From positions 186,001 through 250,000 of the forward strand of contig CAVQOH010000006.1 in assembly GCA_963714405.1 (NCBI GenBank): a stretch of 64,000 bases of DNA, in the 5' to 3' direction. Below, one piece after another: positions 1 to 7,803 of this stretch; within the stretch, counting starts at the first letter, position 1, and each line of letters begins with the position of its first letter. The notes under the pieces were generated by a model. That model ran no database searches and was not told where the DNA came from. It worked only from the letters and a program-made list of their open reading frames with translations. Position numbers and translations under genes: made by a program. The DNA is from JAZGGS01 sp963714405 (GTDB lineage Bacteria > Bacteroidota > Ignavibacteria > Ignavibacteriales > Ignavibacteriaceae).

Positions 1-1059
1 AAATCTTTCAAAACCTTCAAACTGACGGCTTAAGTTAACCTCAGTTTTTGTTACCGATCGTGATTTTTTCGACAACCATAGCGCCACTACCATTATTGCA
101 CCAGCCACTAATAATATAAGCGTATTTGTCTGAATTGGTTTTGTTAATCCTTCCATAATAACTGTAAGCGGGTTTGCATTCTGCATTGCTATTTCATAGG
201 AATTCATACCTGCCAAGGGAACACCGATAAAATTAACTAAATCATTTCCTGCAAATGCAAGAGCTAATGCAAAAGTACCAACTAATACAATTGGTTTTAG
301 AATATTAATTTTTGTAAATAATAGAAGAGATTGAATAACCAAAAACCATATTACCAAACTGGCCAGTAATATAATTTCAGTATGCCCTAATATCCATGTA
401 GTAGTTTCTTTTGTTAAAAAGGAAACACCCTTTGCACCTTTTATTAGTATGAAGAAAGTGATTGCAGTAAGAGCAATGGAACCCCAAATTGCACCATATC
501 TTTTTATTCTTGATTCATAATTAAATGTGAAAATCAGCCTTGTAACAAATTGAATTAAAGCACCTGCAGTAAACGAAATTACAATGGATAAAAGAATTCC
601 TGAAATAATAGCAATTGCTTTGCTTGAATTAATAAATTTAACAAATTCTTCAAAGTCTTCTCCTGCACTCGCTAATTTTAGAATTGAAACAGCAACAGCT
701 GCTCCCAATAATTCAAATACAATTGAAACTGTTGTAGATGTAGGCAGTGCAAATGTATTATACAAATCAAGCAAAAGAACATCAGTTATCATCACCGCAA
801 GAAATATTATCATTATTTCTTCAAAATAGAACATATCCGGGTTAAAAATACCCTTACGTGCAACTTCCATCAGACCACTGGAAAAAGTTGTTCCGACTAA
901 AATTCCTAATCCGGCTACTATTAAAATTACGTGGCGTGGTGCAACTTTCGAACCGATTGCAGAATTGAGAAAGTTTACAGCATCATTACTTACACCCACT
1001 ACAAGATCTGATGCAGCAAGAATAAACAGTATAATTACGATGATTAAATATATTTCCAA
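1..1059 (-). CDS. PiT family inorganic phosphate transporter (N-terminal part, cut by window start)
   Basis: This is a low-affinity phosphate permease of the inner membrane, probably driven by cation symport. The visible 353 residues are highly hydrophobic. They carry the two inverted-repeat signatures of the PiT family: VSNDAVNFLNSAIGS near residue 20 and AGNDLVNFIG in the second half. The gene runs off the window at base 1, so its C-terminus is not seen; Bacteroidota members are often much longer than E. coli PitA. I chose the TTG start at 1059-1057 because AAAGGATAAT lies just upstream and no ATG fits the frame. It is divergent from a porin gene. The shared intergenic region has TTAACA repeats in 11-bp phase on this gene's strand, which suggests control by a PhoB/PhoP-type regulator (inference). 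Confidence 0.88.
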   Translation of the reverse strand, partial: MEIYLIIVIILFILAASDLVVGVSNDAVNFLNSAIGSKVAPRHVILIVAGLGILVGTTFSSGLMEVARKGIFNPDMFYFEEIMIIFLAVMITDVLLLDLYNTFALPTSTTVSIVFELLGAAVAVSILKLASAGEDFEEFVKFINSSKAIAIISGILLSIVISFTAGALIQFVTRLIFTFNYESRIKRYGAIWGSIALTAITFFILIKGAKGVSFLTKETTTWILGHTEIILLASLVIWFLVIQSLLLFTKINILKPIVLVGTFALALAFAGNDLVNFIGVPLAGMNSYEIAMQNANPLTVIMEGLTKPIQTNTLILLVAGAIMVVALWLSKKSRSVTKTEVNLSRQFEGFERF

Positions 1060-1138
1060 CTTCTATTATCCTTTTAATAATTATATAACTTGACTTGGCT
1101 AAATTAGTAAAGATTACCATACACAAAGAAGTGAGTAG

Positions 1139-1177
1139 TGTTAAGAAATTGTTAAGAAATATTATAAAACTTGTTAA
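1139..1177 (-). promoter_or_regulatory. Putative Pho-type box: phased TTAACA repeats
   Basis: On the minus strand TTAACA occurs at 1177-1172, 1155-1150 and 1144-1139, so the intervals are 22 and 11 bp. TTAACA-N5-TTAACA is the spacing known for OmpR/PhoB-family sites, for example the Bacillus PhoP box. The array lies about 80 nt upstream of the phosphate transporter start and about 100 nt upstream of the divergent porin. It is an inferred site; the repeats themselves are directly visible. Confidence 0.55.
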
Positions 1178-1275
1178 ATTATACTCTAAATCTTTAATAG
1201 TTTGCAATTCTTATCATTTAGAACGTATTAATAATCAATTTTTAATGAATCGAAAAAATCAAGCAAGGAGATAAC

Positions 1276-2304
1276 TTGGCAAAAATTTTGGTCATTATTT
1301 TTGTTGCAGGGTTAAATTTAAATTTATTCGCGCAGCAAAAAGAAGAGAGCAAAGGTAAAATTAGCGGGTATGCATTCGGGGATTATTATTATGTAGCCAA
1401 AAACCATAAATCTGAATTAAAAGATCAACGTGGATTATGGTTTAGAAGAGTTTATATTGGATACGAATATCAGATTGATAAAAATTTTTCTTCGCTATTA
1501 CGATTGGAAATGGCAAACGAGGGAGACTTTGAAACAAATTCTTCTATAAATCCTTTTATAAAGGATGCTTGGCTAAAGTACAAGCTTGACAAGACTCAGT
1601 TTATATTAGGCATTCATTCACCCCCATCATTTACTGTTATAGAAAAATACTTTCTCTATAGAAACGTTGAAAAAACTCCTCTGGATTTACAACGGATGGC
1701 AACTTCGCGTGATTTTGGAGTATCTGTAAAAGGTAAATTTGATGATGAGGGTTTTGTTAAGTATCATCTTATGTTATCAAATGGTTCAAGTAATAAAGAT
1801 GAAGTTAACAAAGGAAAATCAGCCTTGTTTTCTTTAGGCTTCTTTCCATCCAAAGAATGGATTATAGAAATCTATGGAGATTATGCAGATCAGGAAGGAG
1901 AAAATGATTGGTACACAATCCAGGGATTTGCAGCATTTTTATCTGAAGAATTTTGGGCAGGAGTTTTATACGCTCATCAATCCAGAGAGGATGCTGAAAT
2001 GAGCGATTATAATTTAAGAGTCGCTTCCATTTATGCAGGAGCATCAATTTGCAAGCATTTTAAAGTTTTTGCACGAGTAGATAGAATGTTTGATCCAAAT
2101 CCTGAAGGAGATAAAATTCCGTATATCCCGTTTGATCCTACTGCAAAATCAACATTTCTTGTTGGAGGTATTGATTGGCAACCAGTGAAGGATATATCCT
2201 TTATACCAAATATTGAGTTTGTAAAATATGAACAGAACATTGACGGAATAACACCAGAGAGTGATTTAATAGGAAGAGTTACATTTTACTGGAAGTTTAA
2301 ATAA
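1276..2304 (+). CDS. Outer-membrane porin, phosphate-selective porin (OprO/OprP)-like
   Basis: A 342-residue protein with a signal peptide (hydrophobic to about residue 19, then FAQQ). The rest is an alternating, aromatic-rich beta-strand pattern typical of 16-18-stranded porins, ending in the aromatic TFYWKFK expected for outer-membrane insertion. The start is TTG at 1276, preceded by AAGGAG. Phosphate specificity is inferred from general similarity to OprO/OprP-type porins and from the divergent phosphate transporter with its phased repeats. A general porin or an alginate/maltoporin-like channel cannot be excluded. Confidence 0.7.
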   Translation: MAKILVIIFVAGLNLNLFAQQKEESKGKISGYAFGDYYYVAKNHKSELKDQRGLWFRRVYIGYEYQIDKNFSSLLRLEMANEGDFETNSSINPFIKDAWLKYKLDKTQFILGIHSPPSFTVIEKYFLYRNVEKTPLDLQRMATSRDFGVSVKGKFDDEGFVKYHLMLSNGSSNKDEVNKGKSALFSLGFFPSKEWIIEIYGDYADQEGENDWYTIQGFAAFLSEEFWAGVLYAHQSREDAEMSDYNLRVASIYAGASICKHFKVFARVDRMFDPNPEGDKIPYIPFDPTAKSTFLVGGIDWQPVKDISFIPNIEFVKYEQNIDGITPESDLIGRVTFYWKFK

Positions 2305-2430
2305 ATCCAATTCAAAATCATAATGACGAATTACTTATACTTTTATTAATTATTTGCAAGTAATTCTGTGCTTACTTAACTTAGAACAAAATAATTTTCT
2401 AAGTTCAGCAAACTATTTTCAGATTATTAA

Positions 2431-2643
2431 ATGCCTTCATTTTTCAATTCGTGGTTACCATTTATTTATCTCTACGGGATTGGTGGAATCTGCTTTTTTA
2501 CGGGAATGTACATAATAAAAAAAAGCGGGGCAATCAATCTTAAAATTAAACGCCATCGCTTCTGGTTTAAAGTTTTGTTCTTCGGTTTCTTTTATTTTGT
2601 CCTTCTTCACTTTCTGTTAACTGTTGCAGCGTTGTATTTATAA
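2431..2643 (+). CDS. Small two-helix membrane protein preceding the symporter
   Basis: A 70-residue protein with two predicted membrane helices (about residues 9-28 and 46-69) separated by a basic loop (KLKIKRHRFWFK type). It ends one base before the ATG of the sodium:solute symporter, so the two are likely translationally coupled. Small two-helix partners (for example DUF4212) are known for some SSS permeases. This one is shorter and I do not recognise its family, so a subunit role is inference. There is no clear ribosome-binding site, which is common in this phylum. Confidence 0.6.
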   Translation: MPSFFNSWLPFIYLYGIGGICFFTGMYIIKKSGAINLKIKRHRFWFKVLFFGFFYFVLLHFLLTVAALYL

Positions 2644-2644
2644 A

Positions 2645-4777
2645 ATGGGACAAGAAACATTTCATAATATTGGAACTTCTACGGACTGGATTGTAATGGT
2701 TGTGTATTTCATTGTAATCATGCTTTTCGGAAGTTACTTTGGAAGATACAACCGCAGTACAAAGGATTTCTTTTTTGGGGGCAGAAGATTTGCATGGTGG
2801 TTAATTGCGTTTTCCATAGTTGCCACCGGTGTTGGAAGTCATAGTTTTGTTAAGTATGCAGCTAAAGGGTTTGAGCACGGTTTTTCCTCCACGATGACTT
2901 ACATAAACGATTGGTTTTTTGTTCCTTTCTTTCTGTTTGGATGGCTGCCAATTATTGTTTATACAAGAATAAGATCAATTCCTGAATATTTTGAAAAACG
3001 TTTTAGTCCATCTGCAAGATTCCTTGCAACAATTCTTCTGCTTTTTTACATGATAGGTTATATAGGAATAGGATTTTTAACACTTGGCAAAGCAGCCATA
3101 CCTTTGCTCCCCGAGAGTTTTCAGATATTTAGTATGAATTTCGATATTACTCTTATGGGAGTTGTAATCGTAATTGCAATTATCACGGGTATTTATATTA
3201 CTTTCGGTGGGCAAACTGCTGTAATTTTCACTGATTTATTACAGGGCTTTATATTGCTATTTGCCGGATTATTCCTCTTTGCACTCGGATTAGTTTATTT
3301 GGGCGGATTTGATGTCTTTTGGAATATACTGCCAACAGAATGGAAAATGCCACTAGCAAAATTTAATGAACCATCGAGTTTCAATTTCGTGGGAATTTTC
3401 TGGCAGGATGGCGTTGCAGGTTCAATTGGCTTCTTGTTTATGAATATGGGGTTGATTATGCGCTTTATGGCAACAAAAAGCGTTAATGAAGGAAGGAAAG
3501 CCGCAACATTCAATATTCTTTTTATGCTTCCAATATCAGCCATTGTAGTTGGCTGTGCAGGATGGATTGGAAAAGCTATTTCTCTTACAAATCCTGATGT
3601 TGTTCCTCCGAATACTTCTCCTGATCAGATTTTTGTTGTTGTTGCAAATATCGTTTCATCACCTGGAGTCTTCGGATTTATTATGGCTGCGCTGACAGCT
3701 GCACTCATGTCTACAGTAGATACTTTAATAAATGCAACTGCTGCAATTTATATAAATGATGTTCATCGTCCCATAAAAACCTGGTTAAAAAAGTATGATG
3801 AGGATGCAAAATCTGAAGATAGACATGAATTAGCATCTGCAAGAGTTTCATCAGTTGTTATTACTATACTAGGTGTGCTTGCAGTTTTAGTTTTCAGAGA
3901 TTTCCCTACAGTTTATGAGGCGCATGGATTTTTCCATTCAACCCTTACACCTCCACTGGTTATAGCAATATTTTTAGGAATATTCTGGAGAAAGTTTACA
4001 CCTGCCGCAGTTATTTCAAGTTTTCTCGGAGGAGTTGCTTTAATGATCCTGGGAGCTAACTATCCAGGTATACTCATTGCTCCTTTCGATCATGGAATTG
4101 AGATGAACCCATCTCATCCATATTCTTACATAAGAGCTTTATATAATCTTTTTGTTTGTGCATTTGTTGCAGTTGGAATTACACTTACAACATCTCATCA
4201 GAAAAGAATTATAGAGAGAATAAAATTAAAAGAGAATCATAAACTCAAAATGTATTTTATAACAGCTGCTGCTGCTATAATTTTTGTTCTACTGGTGTTC
4301 AGTTCTTCCCTGCTGGAGCTTCATACAGAATCTTATGTTGAAATTATTATAATGTTACTGTTTGCTGTATTAATGTCAGTATTTGTTGCACTCTCAGTTA
4401 ACTATTTTGTTAAGTACGATGAAAAATCCCAAACAACCGGATTAACAGCATGGTCAATCAATTCAGCAAGAGAATTTTTTAAAGGCGGAAAAGTAAATGA
4501 TAGAGAAGGCAGAAAAGTTAAAGTAAACTGGAGAGCAAAACCTGGTGATGACGATATAGTTTACTTTTCTAAAAACGATATGGAAAAAATGGCTGCGGAT
4601 GTTGGGGATCTTGTTTATATAACTGATGCAAGAAGATGGCTGGGAGGACTAAAATCTGTTCACTCAGTTTATGGTGAACCGCATGATGAAGATGGAATTG
4701 TCTACATAACTGAAGAAAATATTTTAAACGGACAGTTTGTTGAGGATAAAGCACTTTCCGCGGAAAAAGAAATGTAG
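2645..4777 (+). CDS. Sodium:solute symporter (SSS family), long form
   Basis: A 710-residue inner-membrane permease of the SSS/SLC5 family. The N-terminus has the usual first helix followed by the STKDFFFGGR motif at the start of helix 2. About 14-15 hydrophobic segments follow, with the ITFGGQTAVIFTD motif near residue 190. The last roughly 100 residues are hydrophilic and cytoplasmic, ending in a charged, acidic tail, which is longer than in PutP-type members. I chose ATG 2645 instead of an upstream in-frame TTG at 2624 because it directly follows the stop of the small membrane gene. The substrate cannot be deduced; sugars, organic acids and amino acids are all possible. Confidence 0.85.
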   Translation: MGQETFHNIGTSTDWIVMVVYFIVIMLFGSYFGRYNRSTKDFFFGGRRFAWWLIAFSIVATGVGSHSFVKYAAKGFEHGFSSTMTYINDWFFVPFFLFGWLPIIVYTRIRSIPEYFEKRFSPSARFLATILLLFYMIGYIGIGFLTLGKAAIPLLPESFQIFSMNFDITLMGVVIVIAIITGIYITFGGQTAVIFTDLLQGFILLFAGLFLFALGLVYLGGFDVFWNILPTEWKMPLAKFNEPSSFNFVGIFWQDGVAGSIGFLFMNMGLIMRFMATKSVNEGRKAATFNILFMLPISAIVVGCAGWIGKAISLTNPDVVPPNTSPDQIFVVVANIVSSPGVFGFIMAALTAALMSTVDTLINATAAIYINDVHRPIKTWLKKYDEDAKSEDRHELASARVSSVVITILGVLAVLVFRDFPTVYEAHGFFHSTLTPPLVIAIFLGIFWRKFTPAAVISSFLGGVALMILGANYPGILIAPFDHGIEMNPSHPYSYIRALYNLFVCAFVAVGITLTTSHQKRIIERIKLKENHKLKMYFITAAAAIIFVLLVFSSSLLELHTESYVEIIIMLLFAVLMSVFVALSVNYFVKYDEKSQTTGLTAWSINSAREFFKGGKVNDREGRKVKVNWRAKPGDDDIVYFSKNDMEKMAADVGDLVYITDARRWLGGLKSVHSVYGEPHDEDGIVYITEENILNGQFVEDKALSAEKEM

Positions 4778-5212
4778 CTAATCGTAGACTGAATATTTTA
4801 TTTAGCTCCTACCTTAAAACTATTTTATGCTACGATTAAATAATCATATCTTTACCTCAATTATTGTAACTTGCATAAAAATGACGGTAAAATATGACTC
4901 TGAAGTTTGGTGGTTTGCCGAAAATACTATATTATAAGCAGGTTTTATTATGGTATGGTTTCTGTAAGTATAAATATCTTTAAATGTAAAGATAAATGAG
5001 GGGTACTTTTCCTTCAAAAACATAGGCGAATTACTTGCCATTCATAAATTTATTATTATAATAAAATGTATTATATTTATTACCAATTCGAATTGAATCT
5101 ATAATTTTTTAGTAACAATAATTATCATTAAAACTTTAATACTCTTAACAATCAGAAAGGAGGAGTTTGTTAAGGATTATATTTTTTTCAATCACCAGAT
5201 AGGAGGTAGAAA
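4778..5212. other. Non-coding interval with an inverted repeat and a possible leader peptide
   Basis: About 435 nt without a convincing gene. TAATCGTAG at 4779-4787 is inverted as CTACGATTA at 4830-4838, so the transcript of the symporter could fold here; there is no clear T-tract. A reverse-strand frame at 5041-4844 (65 codons) has no ribosome-binding site and no recognisable similarity, and I do not call it. At 5157-5164 a strong AGGAGG precedes a possible 11-codon frame, TTG 5167 to TAG 5202. That frame ends inside the ribosome-binding site of the next gene. Confidence 0.4.
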
Positions 5213-6982
5213 ATGAAATCATATTTTATGATTTTCACACTTTTAATTAGTTTATTTAGTTCTGCACTATTTCTTCAAGCGCAAAATAGTGATCAGGTTG
5301 CTGGATACGAACCAGTCGTAGTACCTGCAAATATTAAATCACTTGTTAATCAAATTACAGAAGCAGAAAACAACGATAATTGGCAGGAATATGACATATT
5401 AAGAGAACAGTTAATACAAGCCTGGCAGGAGGTAAATCCTGAGGTTGCAAAAATCTATAACAATTCAACATCTGGTATTCCTGATCAAGATGCAGCAGGT
5501 TTGCCAACTAGCAACGAAAAATTGTTCAATACACCAATCGAAGATTATGAAGTTCCTATGGAATCGCCTGACTGGGGAAGCGATATGATGATCCATAGCG
5601 GGAAATCATATGATATTTCTATGGATATAAATGCGGATGGCCATATTTATCTTGCTGTAAACGGAAGAAAAGATGGTACAACTGCAAAAGATAGTGTATT
5701 TGTCTATAAATCAACAGATGGCGGAACTACCTGGACTGAATGGGGATTTATATGGCTGGTTGCCGGAACTCTTCAATTCGAACAGATTGAACTTATGTGC
5801 TTCGATCGCCCCGGTGGTGCAGAAGCATATATATTGTTATTCTACAGATTCGATACTGGTAGACTAAGAGTTGGAAGACGCGATATGAACAACCCTGTTG
5901 GTTGGAATTATTATACAATTGTTGATGAAGGCGTTATAGATTTTGCGGTAGATAGAAACTATAGTGTTACTAACTACCGTGCGATGTGTATTTATGATAG
6001 CAGTAACAGTATTTATTCTACACGCAGCGAACCAACAAGTTATGGAACAGTTTGGCAGGATAAAGTTAACATAAATGGATTTGTAGGAAGAGATGTTGAC
6101 TTTGCTTACGGTTGGAATGGTGCCGTTTATACAACCTTTAACGGAAACAATACCGGAAATTTATATGCGATTGAAAATACTGACTATGCTGATCCCACTA
6201 GCTGGTTAGCCTCGCATACAATTACATTTGGTAATGTTGATACAACGCGGCATGCTGAGATAATTGCATCAAGAGAAGATGATCCAAATAATAAAGTTAT
6301 TGTAGTGTTTGAAAGAATGAATTTTGGTTTCTATGATTTATATGATGTTGAAAGAGATAACAACGTTTGGGGTACATACAATACATGGGTAGTTCCGGAT
6401 GAAAACAAATGGCCATCTATGTCTGTAGAATGGTCCGCAACTGAACCCCAGGATTTCAAAGCAGCTTTTGAGCAATCATTAGAAGGAAATCTACCACCTC
6501 GTGAAATTAAATACAAAGGATATGACGGTTCAATTTGGTCACAAAGTTTCCAGATGTCAGATCCTACAAATGATCCAACTGGATTACAAAAACCAGAAGT
6601 GGGTGCTGTAAACGGAAATGCAGTTATAGCATATTCAGGTGCTAATTCTAACGGAGTTTATTTCGATAACGAATCATGGACACCTGTTTCTGTAGATGAT
6701 GATATTCTGGCTAATCCTACTGAGTTTCAGTTATACCAGAATTATCCAAATCCATTTAATCCATCAACAAATATTAAATTTTCAGTTCCTGATGTTGCAT
6801 TTGTAAATGTAAAAGTATTTAATTCCATTGGTGAGCAAATTGCTGAACTAGTTAATGAAAACCTTGAAAAAGGAACTTATGAAACTAGCTTTAATGCAGT
6901 TAATCTTCCAAGTGGAGTATACTTCTATACATTGCGAGCAGGAAATTTTGTTGAATCAAAGAAGATGGTATTGATGAAATAA
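5213..6982 (+). CDS. Secreted T9SS cargo protein with BNR/sialidase-like repeat region
   Basis: A 589-residue exported protein. Residues 1-24 form a Sec signal peptide ending LQAQ. The middle contains a BNR-type repeat (VYKSTDGGTTW at about residues 163-175) and aromatic-rich beta structure, consistent with a propeller fold. The C-terminal roughly 90 residues are a type A T9SS sorting domain: YQNYPNPFNPSTNIKFS, then GEQIAEL, then PSGVYFY and the terminal KKMVLMK. It would therefore pass through the SprA translocon and be attached to the surface or released. The ATG has a strong GGAGG. The substrate or ligand is unknown. A clear intrinsic terminator follows, so it is probably transcribed alone. 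Confidence 0.85.
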   Translation: MKSYFMIFTLLISLFSSALFLQAQNSDQVAGYEPVVVPANIKSLVNQITEAENNDNWQEYDILREQLIQAWQEVNPEVAKIYNNSTSGIPDQDAAGLPTSNEKLFNTPIEDYEVPMESPDWGSDMMIHSGKSYDISMDINADGHIYLAVNGRKDGTTAKDSVFVYKSTDGGTTWTEWGFIWLVAGTLQFEQIELMCFDRPGGAEAYILLFYRFDTGRLRVGRRDMNNPVGWNYYTIVDEGVIDFAVDRNYSVTNYRAMCIYDSSNSIYSTRSEPTSYGTVWQDKVNINGFVGRDVDFAYGWNGAVYTTFNGNNTGNLYAIENTDYADPTSWLASHTITFGNVDTTRHAEIIASREDDPNNKVIVVFERMNFGFYDLYDVERDNNVWGTYNTWVVPDENKWPSMSVEWSATEPQDFKAAFEQSLEGNLPPREIKYKGYDGSIWSQSFQMSDPTNDPTGLQKPEVGAVNGNAVIAYSGANSNGVYFDNESWTPVSVDDDILANPTEFQLYQNYPNPFNPSTNIKFSVPDVAFVNVKVFNSIGEQIAELVNENLEKGTYETSFNAVNLPSGVYFYTLRAGNFVESKKMVLMK

Positions 6983-7004
6983 ATTTCAATCGATAATCTG
7001 ATTT

Positions 7005-7035
7005 AAAGACCGCTCTTTTGAGCGGTCTTTTTTTT
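7005..7035 (+). terminator. Intrinsic terminator after the T9SS protein
   Basis: An 11-bp perfect stem (AAAGACCGCTC / GAGCGGTCTTT) with a TTTT loop, followed by a T run. Strong and unambiguous. Confidence 0.93.
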
Positions 7036-7169
7036 GCTAAAAATGTTCAATAAAATTCATTAAATCTCCATTGTAATGTTAAAAATCATCATTTTTTTGC
7101 AAATTAAAAGAATCTAAAGTATTATTGAAGCATTCATTTTTTATAATAAATCAAATTAAGGATGTATTT

Positions 7170-7736
7170 ATGGGCAAAGGCGATATAAGATCAAGAAAAG
7201 GAAAAATTACCCGGGGAACGTACGGTAAAACCCGGCTTCGCCCAAGAGCTATATTGAAAAGCAAAGGAGTTGTCTACAACACTCCACCTAAAAAGTACCA
7301 AAAAGCTGAAACCGTTATTTCTACACCGCCTGCAGAAGTAGTTGAAAAGAAACCTGAAGTTGTTGAAAAAGTTATTGAGCAAGTGAAGGTTGAAAAGGTA
7401 GTTGAGAAAAAACCGGAAACAATTGAAGAAAAAACTAAACCTACAGAATCCAAACAAGCTGCTGAAGAAAAACCAGCCGAAACAATTGAAGAAAAAGTTG
7501 AAGATATAAAAACAGACTCAATAGATAAGGAAGAACCTTCACCCATTGAAAAAGCAAAAATAGTTGAAGAAAAGACGGAAAAAAAATCTGAAGTGAAGAA
7601 GGAGGATGAAAAGAAGAAAAAGGCTGAAACAAAACCTGCTCCGAAAAGACGTGGAAGACCACCGAAGAAAAAAGATGATAAAACCGAAATCAAAAAAACT
7701 GAAAAAAAAACAAAAAAGAAAAGTGATAGTAAATAA
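7170..7736 (+). CDS. Ribosomal small-subunit protein bTHX-like, with long K/E/P-rich tail
   Basis: The first ~27 residues (MGKGDIRSRKGKI, then RGTYGK) match the short ribosomal protein bTHX, which in Thermus is only about 26 residues and sits in the head of the 30S subunit. Here the protein is 188 residues. After about residue 45 it becomes a low-complexity tail of lysine, glutamate and proline (EKKPEVVEK-type repeats), ending with a KRRGRPPKKK stretch like an AT-hook and a poly-lysine end. I chose ATG 7170 because it has TAAGGAT upstream and starts exactly at the bTHX domain; an upstream in-frame ATG at 7125 would add an unrelated leader. Whether the tail stays on the ribosome or binds nucleic acid is unknown. 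Confidence 0.82.
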   Translation: MGKGDIRSRKGKITRGTYGKTRLRPRAILKSKGVVYNTPPKKYQKAETVISTPPAEVVEKKPEVVEKVIEQVKVEKVVEKKPETIEEKTKPTESKQAAEEKPAETIEEKVEDIKTDSIDKEEPSPIEKAKIVEEKTEKKSEVKKEDEKKKKAETKPAPKRRGRPPKKKDDKTEIKKTEKKTKKKSDSK

Positions 7737-7753
7737 ACAAAATATCTTAATTT

Positions 7754-7776
7754 AAAGCCGGTATAAGCCGGCTTTT
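7754..7776 (+). terminator. Intrinsic terminator after the bTHX-like gene
   Basis: Stem AAAGCCGG / CCGGCTTT with a 6-nt loop, followed by TTTTCATTTT. It sits between two convergent genes and may work in both directions. Confidence 0.85.
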
Positions 7777-7803
7777 CATTTTAGATCAACGATAAATTTC
7801 TAT

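Noticed and set aside
4844..5041. Reverse-strand frame of 65 codons in the symporter-T9SS interval
   Set aside because: No ribosome-binding site, no recognisable family, and composition consistent with an AT-rich spacer. A gene remnant is possible but I cannot support it.
7191..7693. Long antisense frames rich in Phe and Ser across the bTHX tail
   Set aside because: They are mirror images of the Lys/Glu-rich codons on the plus strand and have no start signals or similarity.
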